Assembly (NCBI GenBank): GCA_021295755.1
Contig: JAGWBT010000045.1
Span: 1 to 38,311, forward strand
Direction of reading: 5' to 3'
From: Candidatus Poribacteria bacterium
GTDB taxonomy: Bacteria; Poribacteria; WGA-4E; PCPOR2b
Length of the DNA: 38,311 nucleotides
In this document: piece by piece, positions 7,163-15,919 of the stretch
Layout: each line of letters opens with the position of its first letter
How positions within the stretch are numbered: position 1 is the stretch's first letter
Made by a program: the position numbers and the translations under genes
The notes under the pieces: model-generated
The model's input: the letters and a program-made list of their open reading frames with translations, nothing else
Told to the model about the DNA's origin: nothing
The model's database searches: none

Positions 7163-8275
7163 TCACGCGCTTAGCTCTAGCATCCGCTCAATGGGCGTTC
7201 TTGCTCGTTCGATGACCTCCGGCATAAGTGTCACTTCGTGCGGACTCAAATCGTCACCTTTATCAAGCGCCTGTAGGACATTAAGCACCTTATCAAGGGT
7301 GATCTTCGCCATGTGAGAACACCGTACAGAACAGGCGGTCGAAAATTGTACGGTCGGGAATTCCTGCGCCAAATTGGAGGTCAACTCGCACTCCGAAGCA
7401 ACAAAGGCGCGTTCCAACCGATTTTCCTCTACCCTCTTAGCAATGTCCTGTCCTATCTGGCTGGTACTGCCGTAAAAATCGGCTTCCTGAAGCACTTCAG
7501 GGCGACATTCCCAGTGTGCATAAAGTATTCTGGTGGAATGACCTTTGGGGATGTCAAATGAATTACGTATTGCTAAGAGATCTGAAAGCAGGAATTTTTC
7601 ATGCACCTCACATACGGCTCCTCTTTCTTGGTTCCCTTTACCGGGGTAGAAGACTGTTTTCGTTCCCTTCAGTTCCTCCTCTAAATTCTCCGCGAAATAA
7701 ATGTCAGGAACAAAAAGAATCTCATTGCCCGGCATTTCTCGGGCGATTTGGGCGGCATTTGCGGACGTACAACAGATGTCCGACTCCGCCTTTGCATCGG
7801 CGTAGCTATTGATGTAAATCATGACAGGAACCCCTGGATAGAGTGCCTTTAGCTTCCTGACCTCTTTAGCCCCAAAATTATCCGCCAAGGAGCAGCCCGC
7901 TGTCTTATCTGCAGCGAGAACCGTTTTTGAAGGATTGAGGATTTTCGCAGTTTCCGCCATGAACGGCACACCGTTAAAGAGGATGTACGGTGCGTTGGTT
8001 TTTGCAGCGTACATGCTCAACCCAAGTGAATCACCTTGCTCACTCTTTGTCGACAAACCAAATACGAGAGGCTCCATGTAATTATGGCCGAGTATCACTA
8101 CATTGTGCTTTTCCTTCAGTCTCAATATTTGATACACTGTTTCTGCGTGCGCTTCAATGTCGATAGGTGTTAAGCTGGGATGGTTCCGCTTATAAAGCTC
8201 TTTCTTCACACTTTCAACACTGAGCGCTGATTTATCGATATGATTGTGTTGGGATACTGTTGGTTGGGAATTCAT
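7163..8275 (-). CDS. nadA: Quinolinate synthase NadA
   Basis: Condenses iminoaspartate with dihydroxyacetone phosphate to quinolinate in de novo NAD synthesis, using a [4Fe-4S] cluster with one open site. The 370-residue protein shows VILGHNYMEP, the AGCSLADNF motif (Cys128), VCEVHEKF (Cys222), a version of the HPEC motif written HWECRPEV (Cys257) and STSQIGQ. Cluster ligands are expected to be Cys128, Cys222 and Cys315 or Cys319. The usual Pro of HPEC is Trp here. nadB and nadC are not in the window. A promoter is visible about 130 bases upstream, and the terminator at 7097-7133 closes the transcript, so the gene is probably monocistronic. Confidence 0.96.
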   Translation of the reverse strand: MNSQPTVSQHNHIDKSALSVESVKKELYKRNHPSLTPIDIEAHAETVYQILRLKEKHNVVILGHNYMEPLVFGLSTKSEQGDSLGLSMYAAKTNAPYILFNGVPFMAETAKILNPSKTVLAADKTAGCSLADNFGAKEVRKLKALYPGVPVMIYINSYADAKAESDICCTSANAAQIAREMPGNEILFVPDIYFAENLEEELKGTKTVFYPGKGNQERGAVCEVHEKFLLSDLLAIRNSFDIPKGHSTRILYAHWECRPEVLQEADFYGSTSQIGQDIAKRVEENRLERAFVASECELTSNLAQEFPTVQFSTACSVRCSHMAKITLDKVLNVLQALDKGDDLSPHEVTLMPEVIERARTPIERMLELSA

Positions 8276-8403
8276 TTCTTCTCACCCCTGAATCTATCGG
8301 CGTTTCTTTCGCCTCGAATTTCTGATTTGAGCTTCTTAATTCTGAAGCGCCTCTGAGCATATAGCCGAGGTAGTAATTTTTGTTGTTTGTTGGATTGCCC
8401 TAG

Positions 8404-8432
8404 AGTTTACAACGATTAGAGATCTTTGTCAA
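8404..8432 (-). promoter_or_regulatory. Sigma70-type promoter of nadA
   Basis: On the minus strand TTGACA (8432-8427) and TAAACT (8409-8404) are separated by 17 bases. Transcription would begin near 8397, giving a leader of about 120 bases to the nadA ATG at 8275. I see no clear NAD-responsive repressor site. Confidence 0.6.
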
Positions 8433-8516
8433 GTATGATTACGACGAATCGTTAAAATTTATTGTCACAGTAGATCGATCTGACCGAAAGGCTATTGACT
8501 ACGAATGAACGAATCA

Positions 8517-11042
8517 TTATGCGGAGGTGTCATCCAAAATTGAGACAATCCCTCGACTGCCGTCGACTCGCAGGCGTTGACCGGATTGGATGCGTTGTGT
8601 CGCACCAGCGATATTGACCACCGCCGGAATGCCGTATTCCCGTGCAACGATAGCACCATGGGACAGCATTCCCCCATACTCCATCACCAATGCAGCGGCG
8701 TGAAGAAAAAGCGGTGTCCAACCCGGATCTGTTGAAGGACAGACCAAGATATAATTTTCACCAGCAATCTGTGCATTGGCTGCGTCGCGGAGAACATATG
8801 CCTCGCCGGTAGCAACGCCAACCGACACCCCAACTCCTTGGATATCATCCTTTGCTTCAATCGCTTGTGGCTCACCGATCCGGTTAAGGATATCGCTGTA
8901 GATGACATCAGGCAGTTCAATCTTTAATAGTCGTGATCGGGTTGTTTTGCGTTCCGCAATCATTGATTGGAGGTCTTCTCCTTCGATGAGTCGATTTAAC
9001 TCATCAGGCACAAGATAGAAAACACCACCGTCAAGTTGATAGCGGCGATCGAGTTCCAGCAAGGCGTTTCGGATTAATTCGTAGCCGAGCATGAGATAGA
9101 ACTTCGCAGTCTCCCGGAAGGGCATGTACCGCTGTACGAGGTTAAGCGCTTTGTTGATCCGTTTCCGAAACGCAGCGGCTTTGTTCACCGGTAACCGTGC
9201 CAATCTCCTTTTTGCTTTTTCCCGATTCGACCTTTGGGCTTGAACATGCTTCGTGGGATTGGCATCGGGATTAGCGCGAAACGATGTGATAATCTGTTCG
9301 ATGTAGGAAGGGTCCTCACGCCAGCGGGGCTGTGCCAACTCAAATTCGCCGACCGATCGATGTCCGTGTTTTTCCAAGAAATCTTCCAGTGTGAGTTCGC
9401 CCTGTGCGACCTCCCACATTTTCAGATTGGCGTCAACGGTTAGATCACCTTCCAACCCTGTGATTAACAGTCTAGCGAGATCTTTTGCCTCCTCTTCACT
9501 AAAACACTTTTGCAGGTCGATTTCCAACTGCTGATACGAGAAACTCGCAAACACCGTCGCCTGAAGCGCGTCTTTCGCGAATTCGTTGAGTGTTTTCTCA
9601 CGCCATTCGTGGAATTTTTCAATTATCTCTTGATCTGACAGCTCCTCAAGTGAAACTTGTCTTTGAGTCTGAACATACTGTTCAAACGCTGGGAAGGTTT
9701 TCTCGGAGAGATTCGTATCAAGATTTTCACGAATTTTGCTATGCTTGAACTCAGCCGTAATTGCCTTAACGATGTAGTAAGGGAACTTGACCCAGAACAG
9801 AGCGTTACTGCGCTTGATGTTCGGGGTCGGCTGTGGGTAGATTGCCTTGTTTGGATCACGCTTGAGTTGCTGAAAATCGTGTTCAAACAGAAAGCCATGA
9901 AAGTTGAATTCTACTTCTCGACTCAAGTTGAAGTAGAGGCGTCCGCAGATTAGGTCCAGCACTCCCTCCTCATTGAACCTGCGGCTCGGAAGGAACCCCA
10001 ACTCACGACAGGTCTGCCCAAATCCACCACGACCTGACATAAATTCCTGCATGATTGCCCATGTCATGGGGAGAGGCGTGGGTAGGACTTCGGCAAGATT
10101 GTATCGGCTCCACACCGTTCCACCCTCATCGGCTTTTTTCTGGAGGGCTTCAATTTCCTGACGGCGAAGCTGCTCAATCTCCGCTGCGTCTGTGAGCGTT
10201 GTTATGGGACGGGCCTGCAGTAAATAGAATTGGCCTCCAGCATGTGCCCATTCGACGTCTTGGGGTGCACCATAGAACGCGTCCACCTGCATACCCAGCT
10301 TGCCGAGTTCAGCAACCTGTCCACGTTGAAGGCTTGGAATCTCGCGCTGACCGATTGGGACTGCTTGTACTCCCTCGCGTGCGATCATCTTCCGCTTGGT
10401 TACTACAGTCTCGCGGATGAGATTTCCGGTTTCTCGTGAAATCATAAAATGATCGGGAGTCGTTTCTCCGGAAACAACGGACTCACCCAAGCCCCAGTTT
10501 GATTCGATGACGAGTTCATCACCTCCTGTCGGGTTGCGGGTAAACATAACGCCGGAAACCTCGGCGTCGACCATCGTCTGTACCACGACAGCCATCGCCA
10601 GCTGCACATCCGCGATTCCGTGTTCTCGGCGATAGGCAACTGCACGTTCCGACCATAGCGACGCCCAGCACGCTTTAATTTTATCCAAGAGGTCAGATGC
10701 CCTGGATACATTTAGGAATGTGTCCTGCTGTCCAGCAAAACTGGCATCGGGTAGATCCTCTGCGGTGGCAGACGAGCGCACCGCAACCGAATCTGCGCCT
10801 AATTGGTTATAAGCTGCTAAAATCTCCGATTGAAGTGACTCCGGGAGTGTGGCGGCTTGGACAGCTTCGCTATTCTGTGTATCAACCATATCAAGGGTAG
10901 TACGATAAGCATCAGTTGTAACACAGAAGCCGGGCGGCACAAGAAACCCCGCCGCCCTCAACTTGCCCAGATTCGACCCCTTTCCACCGACAAGCGGGAG
11001 ATCTGAGTCATCAATTTCTGCAAAGTGTTTGATCCATGTCAT
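8517..11042 (-). CDS. PEP-synthase-like / rifampicin-phosphotransferase-like enzyme
   Basis: A protein of 841 residues with an N-terminal ATP-grasp domain of the PEP-synthase/PPDK type (LPLVGGKGSNLGKL near the start, AVRSSATAEDLPDASFAGQQDT, then QARPITT), a long middle domain, and a C-terminal swivelling phosphohistidine domain with GGMLSHGAIVAREYGIPAVV (phospho-acceptor His near residue 795). There is no C-terminal PEP/pyruvate TIM barrel. That order and length match rifampicin phosphotransferase rather than true PpsA. Homologues phosphorylate an acceptor held by the middle domain using the beta-phosphate of ATP. I start at ATG 11042 because family members begin just before the first conserved strand; GTG 11096 would add 18 residues. 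The acceptor may not be rifampicin. Confidence 0.85.
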   Translation of the reverse strand: MTWIKHFAEIDDSDLPLVGGKGSNLGKLRAAGFLVPPGFCVTTDAYRTTLDMVDTQNSEAVQAATLPESLQSEILAAYNQLGADSVAVRSSATAEDLPDASFAGQQDTFLNVSRASDLLDKIKACWASLWSERAVAYRREHGIADVQLAMAVVVQTMVDAEVSGVMFTRNPTGGDELVIESNWGLGESVVSGETTPDHFMISRETGNLIRETVVTKRKMIAREGVQAVPIGQREIPSLQRGQVAELGKLGMQVDAFYGAPQDVEWAHAGGQFYLLQARPITTLTDAAEIEQLRRQEIEALQKKADEGGTVWSRYNLAEVLPTPLPMTWAIMQEFMSGRGGFGQTCRELGFLPSRRFNEEGVLDLICGRLYFNLSREVEFNFHGFLFEHDFQQLKRDPNKAIYPQPTPNIKRSNALFWVKFPYYIVKAITAEFKHSKIRENLDTNLSEKTFPAFEQYVQTQRQVSLEELSDQEIIEKFHEWREKTLNEFAKDALQATVFASFSYQQLEIDLQKCFSEEEAKDLARLLITGLEGDLTVDANLKMWEVAQGELTLEDFLEKHGHRSVGEFELAQPRWREDPSYIEQIITSFRANPDANPTKHVQAQRSNREKAKRRLARLPVNKAAAFRKRINKALNLVQRYMPFRETAKFYLMLGYELIRNALLELDRRYQLDGGVFYLVPDELNRLIEGEDLQSMIAERKTTRSRLLKIELPDVIYSDILNRIGEPQAIEAKDDIQGVGVSVGVATGEAYVLRDAANAQIAGENYILVCPSTDPGWTPLFLHAAALVMEYGGMLSHGAIVAREYGIPAVVNIAGATQRIQSGQRLRVDGSRGIVSILDDTSA

Positions 11043-11132
11043 AGGTGCGAAACATAACACATAAAGGGAAAACAAGAACCCCGGGCTTCGGTACACCGCT
11101 TGATTCTTGCTTCCTGCGAACGCTTACGACGT

Positions 11133-12182
11133 TTAATTCTGCTGCTCTGGAAATGGAGCGCGGATATCGTAACGTCCCTCTACAAATACAGGCAACATGC
11201 CGCCTTCCACCATCAAATCTAGTGGATTGGCGCGCGTGGTTAATGGAAACTCGACAACATCCTTAATCCGCAAAGATTCATAAATCGCCATCAGGATCCC
11301 CATCGTAGTGGCGGCATGTCTCCCTGCGTTACGATGTTCCTCAATCTCTCCGTCGAGCCATGCAATCATTTCCTCGTACTGGTTCGGTTCGTTCTGACGG
11401 GGCGTGATGGTCTGCCACCCTGCGACCTTGCTATTGAGCAACTCAATTGTGCCATCTGCGCCACGTCTGAGTTGGCCCTCGCTCCCATAAACAGCATCGC
11501 CACGCAGTCCAGGGTCGGGGAGATCGCTCTCATAAATTCCGCGAATGCCGCCTTCAAAGCAGATTTCGGCCATGCAAAGGTCTTCACAGCGTACCCGGCG
11601 TTCCCACTTATCTGTCCGACGCGAAACCTGCCCAATTAACCACAACGGTTCCGGATCACCGAGGATGTAACGCATCTCATCAATTTCGTGGGTGCCTCGA
11701 TTGAGCAAACCATATCCATCGCGACGCAACATCGCCTGCGGTTCACCGATTGCGCCTTGCTGAATGAGCCGTCGCGCCTCACAGTTCTGGGGCATAAAAC
11801 GCCGCTGATGTCCGACGACCAGCTTGGTGCCACTCTTTTCACAAGCGGCCATCATGTCCTGCGCTTCACCGTAAGATGCGCTCATCGGTTTTTCGCCGAG
11901 AATCCCTGACACCCCTGCTTCCGCAGCAATTAACGTGAGTTCGGCGCGAACGCTTTGCCATGTTGTAATACTTACAACATCCAAGGTCTCTTTTTCAAAC
12001 ATCTCACGGATATCAGTATAATGTGTTGATAGTGAAAATTCGTGCGCTAGTTGAGCGGCAGCGTCCGGATTCATATCCGCCGCGGTCACCACTTCAGCGC
12101 GACCAGTAGTTGGCCAAGCATTGGCATGAGACCTTCCCATCCCACCACAACCAATGATTCCAACTCGGTATGTTTTTGCCAT
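11133..12182 (-). CDS. Gfo/Idh/MocA family oxidoreductase (1)
   Basis: A 349-residue NAD(P)-dependent oxidoreductase. The Rossmann fold begins with VGIIGCGGMG, and the EKP motif (GEKPMS) holds the catalytic Lys. GTHEIDEMRYILG supplies the usual active-site Asp/His region of the alpha/beta C-terminal domain. I use ATG 12182, which has AAGGAG 9 bases upstream; ATG 12212 would add ten residues with no better site. The family oxidises or reduces sugars, inositols and related polyols; the substrate here is unknown. It precedes the PEP-synthase-like gene on the same strand with a gap of about 90 bases. Confidence 0.92.
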   Translation of the reverse strand: MAKTYRVGIIGCGGMGRSHANAWPTTGRAEVVTAADMNPDAAAQLAHEFSLSTHYTDIREMFEKETLDVVSITTWQSVRAELTLIAAEAGVSGILGEKPMSASYGEAQDMMAACEKSGTKLVVGHQRRFMPQNCEARRLIQQGAIGEPQAMLRRDGYGLLNRGTHEIDEMRYILGDPEPLWLIGQVSRRTDKWERRVRCEDLCMAEICFEGGIRGIYESDLPDPGLRGDAVYGSEGQLRRGADGTIELLNSKVAGWQTITPRQNEPNQYEEMIAWLDGEIEEHRNAGRHAATTMGILMAIYESLRIKDVVEFPLTTRANPLDLMVEGGMLPVFVEGRYDIRAPFPEQQN

Positions 12183-12343
12183 AATTTTAATCTCCTTAAT
12201 AATCCGGGGCAAGTTGCATTCAATGTTTCAAGTTTTAAGGATAAAGTCTCAAATGATATTGCCCATTATATCAAATTTCACGATGTTAATCAATCGGAAA
12301 CCTGTTATCTATTATCGCCACATCATTTTAATCGCGGAGGGAC

Positions 12344-13180
12344 CTACCAACCCTGTTTAATCCTCCCCCAAGTTGTAGCAAGTTTACCCGATGCGTCTAC
12401 TGCAAATAGAATATTCCCTATCCCTGTCTTGAGTTGTATAATCTCAGCTTCATCCAAGGCAGTGTTGAATATGATCAATTCGTCGATCACACTTTCACTG
12501 AAAGAATCAAATCTCTCCGGGATCAGTGCACCAATATGTAGATTCCTCTTGGAATCCGGAAACAATGCTATTCTCTTTTCGCCATCCCGGAGCGCGATCT
12601 CCCGCAAGATGCCATCAATATAAATCTTAGGATCGTCCTCATTATGTTTGGCAACAGCGACATAATGATGCCATTGATCATCAGGGATACCTTCCACTCC
12701 GCGGAACCCACCTCTAAAAAAGAAAAAGAACATATTCTTGAGAATCTTGTGAAGTGCTATTCCATAATTCGCCTGTCCCTGCTGACCAAACCCCCAGTTT
12801 CCACCCTTTTCCATAATATAAAAAGGTGCTTCAGCAATATCGTTCGCATCCTGCCGGAGCGGTCTTTTTACCCATACAGAGATGGTGATGACATCATTGA
12901 TCTGTAACTTTCTATGGTGCGGCACCTCCAGATATTTACCCTTCCCAAAGGCAAATGCCTTGCCGAATTTCCCTTCTACCAACTCCGGGTTTCCCACCAA
13001 CTCCGCATGATGTAGGTTACCAGAGAGGTCTTTCGTCACATCTTTCTCGACCTCATCAAAAAGCCACATCGCAACGATATCTTCGGGCTGGATTCGAGCT
13101 TCGCTCACGTTCATCGAGATAAAACTCATAACCGTCAAAGTGACGAGGAGAATGCCTAATCTTGTTACGACACTGTTCAT
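12344..13180 (-). CDS. Secreted LamG / concanavalin A-like domain protein
   Basis: A 278-residue protein with a signal peptide (hydrophobic about 6-24, cleavage likely after VSEA) and one LamG-type jelly-roll domain. Typical segments are AMWLFDE, DLSGNLHHAELVGNPELVEGKFG (read as the start of the fold), ITISVWVKRP, WHHYVAVAKH and IYIDG. Such domains bind glycans or proteins outside the cytoplasm. AGGAG stands 9 bases before the ATG. It follows the SAM hydrolase gene by 17 bases and is probably in the same operon. Ligand unknown. Confidence 0.88.
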   Translation of the reverse strand: MNSVVTRLGILLVTLTVMSFISMNVSEARIQPEDIVAMWLFDEVEKDVTKDLSGNLHHAELVGNPELVEGKFGKAFAFGKGKYLEVPHHRKLQINDVITISVWVKRPLRQDANDIAEAPFYIMEKGGNWGFGQQGQANYGIALHKILKNMFFFFFRGGFRGVEGIPDDQWHHYVAVAKHNEDDPKIYIDGILREIALRDGEKRIALFPDSKRNLHIGALIPERFDSFSESVIDELIIFNTALDEAEIIQLKTGIGNILFAVDASGKLATTWGRIKQGW

Positions 13181-13197
13181 ATTTATGCGCTCCTATC

Positions 13198-14097
13198 TTA
13201 GTCTGACTCCTTACGTACAATGCACTTCCCTGTAGCTTCCAGTTTTAACTGCTTGGCAAGATTTCCTTGGTTGATGGCAACCTCAAAAACCCCACCACTC
13301 CCAAACAACCCAACAAAAAAGCCGACCGGCGCATCCCCGTAAGCCTTGACATATTTGCAGCCGACAGTTCTATGGTGGCTAAACTCAACCTCAATAGTCT
13401 GCCCACCTTGTATACCCAGTTTTTCAAACAGGTCGGGACGTATATTCGTGATAACATTTCCATATTCGTCAATTACCTCGATCTGCCCAACAATTGTGTC
13501 ATTAACTATCTTCGCAAATGAAATTGGCAGCTGGACATACTTCTCCAGGACGGGACCGACCTTTTCAAACGCAAACCCTTTGGCAAGATGCGCCGCAGCG
13601 GGGCCAAAAATATCTCGACCGTGAAACGTGCTTGATTGAACGTCCTGACGCATGACATCGCGGTTCGTGATTTCTCGCACCTCCGCGACACCCATTGAAT
13701 CGCCAATCAGTGTTAAGAGCCCATTATCCGGCGCAATAAAACAGTTGCCATTCTTCGTTTTCATCGCGATCGGTTTGCGTTGGGTGCCAACCCCCGGATC
13801 GATAACACCAACGAAAACTGTCCCTATCGGAAATTCTGGCGCAGCTTTGGCGAGTGTATATGCCCCCTCCTTAATATCAAATTTCGAGACTCCGTGGGAA
13901 ATCTCGTCAATTGTCGCCTGTGGGAAGATCTTATACATTGCCCCCTTCATCGCACCGACGTAAAAATCCTTAACACCGAAATCCGTTATCATGATGATTA
14001 AGCCGTTGGTCTGGTCTCCCATCGTAGGTGGCGTCAAGCTAACAACAATCAGAAACAATAATAGCAGCCGGACGCCGTAGTAAAAGCATTTTCTCAT
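13198..14097 (-). CDS. SAM hydroxide adenosyltransferase (DUF62) with an export signal
   Basis: A 299-residue member of the SAM hydrolase / fluorinase-chlorinase family, most of which split S-adenosylmethionine with water to adenosine and methionine. Family motifs are ITDFGVKDFYVGAMKG (37-52), VGVIDPGVGT (96-105), APDNGLLT (122-129) and STFHGRDIFGPAAAHLAKG (156-174). ATG 14097 has AAGGAG 10 bases upstream and is preferred over ATG 14124. Residues 8-26 form a strong hydrophobic core after RK, followed by TMGDQ, so an N-terminal signal peptide or anchor precedes the enzyme domain. This is odd because SAM is a cytoplasmic metabolite. RimI lies upstream and LamG downstream on the same strand. No chlorinase-specific feature was tested. 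Confidence 0.88.
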   Translation of the reverse strand: MRKCFYYGVRLLLLFLIVVSLTPPTMGDQTNGLIIMITDFGVKDFYVGAMKGAMYKIFPQATIDEISHGVSKFDIKEGAYTLAKAAPEFPIGTVFVGVIDPGVGTQRKPIAMKTKNGNCFIAPDNGLLTLIGDSMGVAEVREITNRDVMRQDVQSSTFHGRDIFGPAAAHLAKGFAFEKVGPVLEKYVQLPISFAKIVNDTIVGQIEVIDEYGNVITNIRPDLFEKLGIQGGQTIEVEFSHHRTVGCKYVKAYGDAPVGFFVGLFGSGGVFEVAINQGNLAKQLKLEATGKCIVRKESD

Positions 14098-14145
14098 CGT
14101 ATCGCAACTCCTTTCCATTAACAATTAAGCGATTTTCGAGGATCT

Positions 14146-14685
14146 TCAACAAGCCTTGGGCTCAGAATTTGTATAATCCGCATGGTCAATGCACAGATCA
14201 ATTTTCCCAAGGTCAGACAGTTGAAAAACGTAGGCATCTTCACGATTGTCCATATAATATTTCTCCCGAACAGCAACAATCCGAAACCCAAATTGTCTGT
14301 AGAGATGCTGTGCCGGGTTATTGCTCACTCGCACCTCCAAAGAGACATGATTGCCCCCCAGTTTCCGGATATTTACAAGCGATTCTGCAAGCAGATATTT
14401 ACCAACACCTTGATTTCGATAATTGGGAGAGACAGCGAAGTTGGCAATATGCGCATCGTCTTCTACGACCCAGAAATTAATAAACGCAATCGGATTTTGA
14501 TCGTGGCGGCTGACCAGAAAGTAAACATGATGGCTTCCCGGTCTCAGTCCATCACGAAACGAGGCTTCCTCCCACGGACAGGAAAACGAACTTCGTTCAA
14601 TCTCCATTACTGCCGGCAGATCGCTTTCCTGCATGCAATCAACCCGAATCTCTGGGAACGGCAGCTTTACTTTAATGCGTTTCAA
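14146..14685 (-). CDS. rimI: GNAT N-acetyltransferase, RimI-like
   Basis: A 179-residue GNAT-fold acetyltransferase matching RimI, which acetylates the N-terminus of ribosomal protein bS18. Visible are MEIERSSFSCPWEEASF, the acetyl-CoA-binding NYRNQGVGKYLL loop (Q-x-x-G-x-G/A), LEVRVSNNPAQHLYRQFGF and REKYYMDNREDAYVF. The start is TTG at 14685-14683, supported by GAGGAG nine bases upstream. The next gene on this strand (SAM hydrolase) begins 48 bases after the stop, so the two are probably co-transcribed. A tsaB neighbour, common for rimI, is not present in the window. Confidence 0.88.
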   Translation of the reverse strand: MKRIKVKLPFPEIRVDCMQESDLPAVMEIERSSFSCPWEEASFRDGLRPGSHHVYFLVSRHDQNPIAFINFWVVEDDAHIANFAVSPNYRNQGVGKYLLAESLVNIRKLGGNHVSLEVRVSNNPAQHLYRQFGFRIVAVREKYYMDNREDAYVFQLSDLGKIDLCIDHADYTNSEPKAC

Positions 14686-14754
14686 ACTGTACTTCTCCTC
14701 TTTTTCACAGAGGCTTGCTCGCTTGCTCCGTATCTGCCTCCACTTTTTCCGTCC

Positions 14755-14784
14755 TTGATTCGACCTTCGAGCATCTGCTATAAT
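14755..14784 (+). promoter_or_regulatory. Promoter of the Gfo/Idh/MocA gene at 14815
   Basis: TTGATT (14755-14760) and a perfect TATAAT (14779-14784) are separated by 18 bases. The start would be near 14791, followed by AAGGAG (14801-14806) and the ATG at 14815. It lies in the divergent gap with rimI. Confidence 0.5.
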
Positions 14785-14814
14785 ATCTAAAGTTCAATTT
14801 AAGGAGATGAACGA

Positions 14815-15912
14815 ATGTCTGATTTTAAACCCGTCAAGACAGTCATTGTTGGCTGCGGTATGATTGCGAGCAAAGGTTATCAGCCACGCTGCCAAGCTTA
14901 TCCACACAAGATTGAACTTGTCGGCTATTACGACCAAGATGTTTCTCGTGCGGAAGCACTCGCCCAAAATGGCGGGGGAAAAGTGTATAAGTCCTTCGAC
15001 GATGTTCTTAATGATTCCAACGTTGAAGCAATTATTAATCTGACCATTCATACGGGACATTACCCGGTGTCATTGGCAGGGCTCGCAGCAGGAAAGCACG
15101 TTTATTCAGAAAAACCCGTTGCCCTACGCATCGAGGAAGCAGATCAGTTAGTCGAAACGGCAGACGCCACGGGAGTTAAGTTTGCATGTGCGCCGGTGGC
15201 GATGCTCGGTCATGTCCAGCAGAACGTCTGGGAACGCATCCGCGACGGGGAGATCGGCGAGGTTGTTTCCGCCATTGGAAATTTTGGCGGACCGGTCGAG
15301 TATTGGCATCCGACCGCCGATGCATTTATGAAGAAAGGCGTGGGGCCTTTCAAGGATGTTGCCCCCTATCCGCTGACTGCCATGACGACGATGATTGGTC
15401 CCGTCAAACGGGTCTACGGTTTGGCTCGGATTACCGTTCCCGAACGGATGTTACACGCAGGACCACGCGCAGGAACGCACTATCAAGTCACTGAGAAAGA
15501 CCACGGCTTCGGGCTACTTGAATTTGAGAGTGGTGCGTACGGGCTACTCTACCACAGTTGGACAGCTAGATCGGAAATCCCACCTTACGAGATTCATGGC
15601 ACAAAAGGAGTCTTCTCGATCCAGGCACATGACGACGGACGTGGAATTCGCAAACGCACACTTGGGGGCGATTGGGAAATTGAGGCGTCCCCGGAAGGAG
15701 CGTACGAGGGTTTAGACTGGGGCAAGGGGCCCTCCGACTTTGCGGACGCAATTCGGAATGATCGACCCGTGCGATGTTCAGGAAAACACGCTCGGCATGT
15801 ACTGGAAATCTGCGAACGCGTTTTTGAATCCGCCGACAAGGGGATGCCGGTTGATGTTGTGAGTCGGTTCCCCGCACCTATTCCTGTGGGACAGTCTCCA
15901 CCGTGGACTTGA
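14815..15912 (+). CDS. Gfo/Idh/MocA family oxidoreductase (2)
   Basis: A 365-residue oxidoreductase beginning TVIVGCGMIASKGYQPRC, with the second Gly of the dinucleotide motif as GCGMIA. The EKP motif is present as YSEKPVALR, and the GVGPFKDVAPYPLTAMTTMIG segment fits the active-site helix. NAD(P)-linked oxidation of a sugar or sugar acid is the family expectation. AAGGAG lies 8 bases before the ATG, with a readable promoter upstream. It converges on the CNNM-domain gene with only 7 bases between stops, and I see no terminator there. Confidence 0.92.
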   Translation: MSDFKPVKTVIVGCGMIASKGYQPRCQAYPHKIELVGYYDQDVSRAEALAQNGGGKVYKSFDDVLNDSNVEAIINLTIHTGHYPVSLAGLAAGKHVYSEKPVALRIEEADQLVETADATGVKFACAPVAMLGHVQQNVWERIRDGEIGEVVSAIGNFGGPVEYWHPTADAFMKKGVGPFKDVAPYPLTAMTTMIGPVKRVYGLARITVPERMLHAGPRAGTHYQVTEKDHGFGLLEFESGAYGLLYHSWTARSEIPPYEIHGTKGVFSIQAHDDGRGIRKRTLGGDWEIEASPEGAYEGLDWGKGPSDFADAIRNDRPVRCSGKHARHVLEICERVFESADKGMPVDVVSRFPAPIPVGQSPPWT

Positions 15913-15919
15913 GATGCTG

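Noticed and set aside
12051-12623. 190-codon plus-strand open frame
   Set aside because: It lies antisense to the Gfo/Idh gene and the LamG gene, both of which have clear family motifs and ribosome binding sites; its protein has no recognisable domain.
14182-14790. 202-codon plus-strand open frame
   Set aside because: Antisense to rimI, which has a clear GNAT motif and a strong ribosome binding site.
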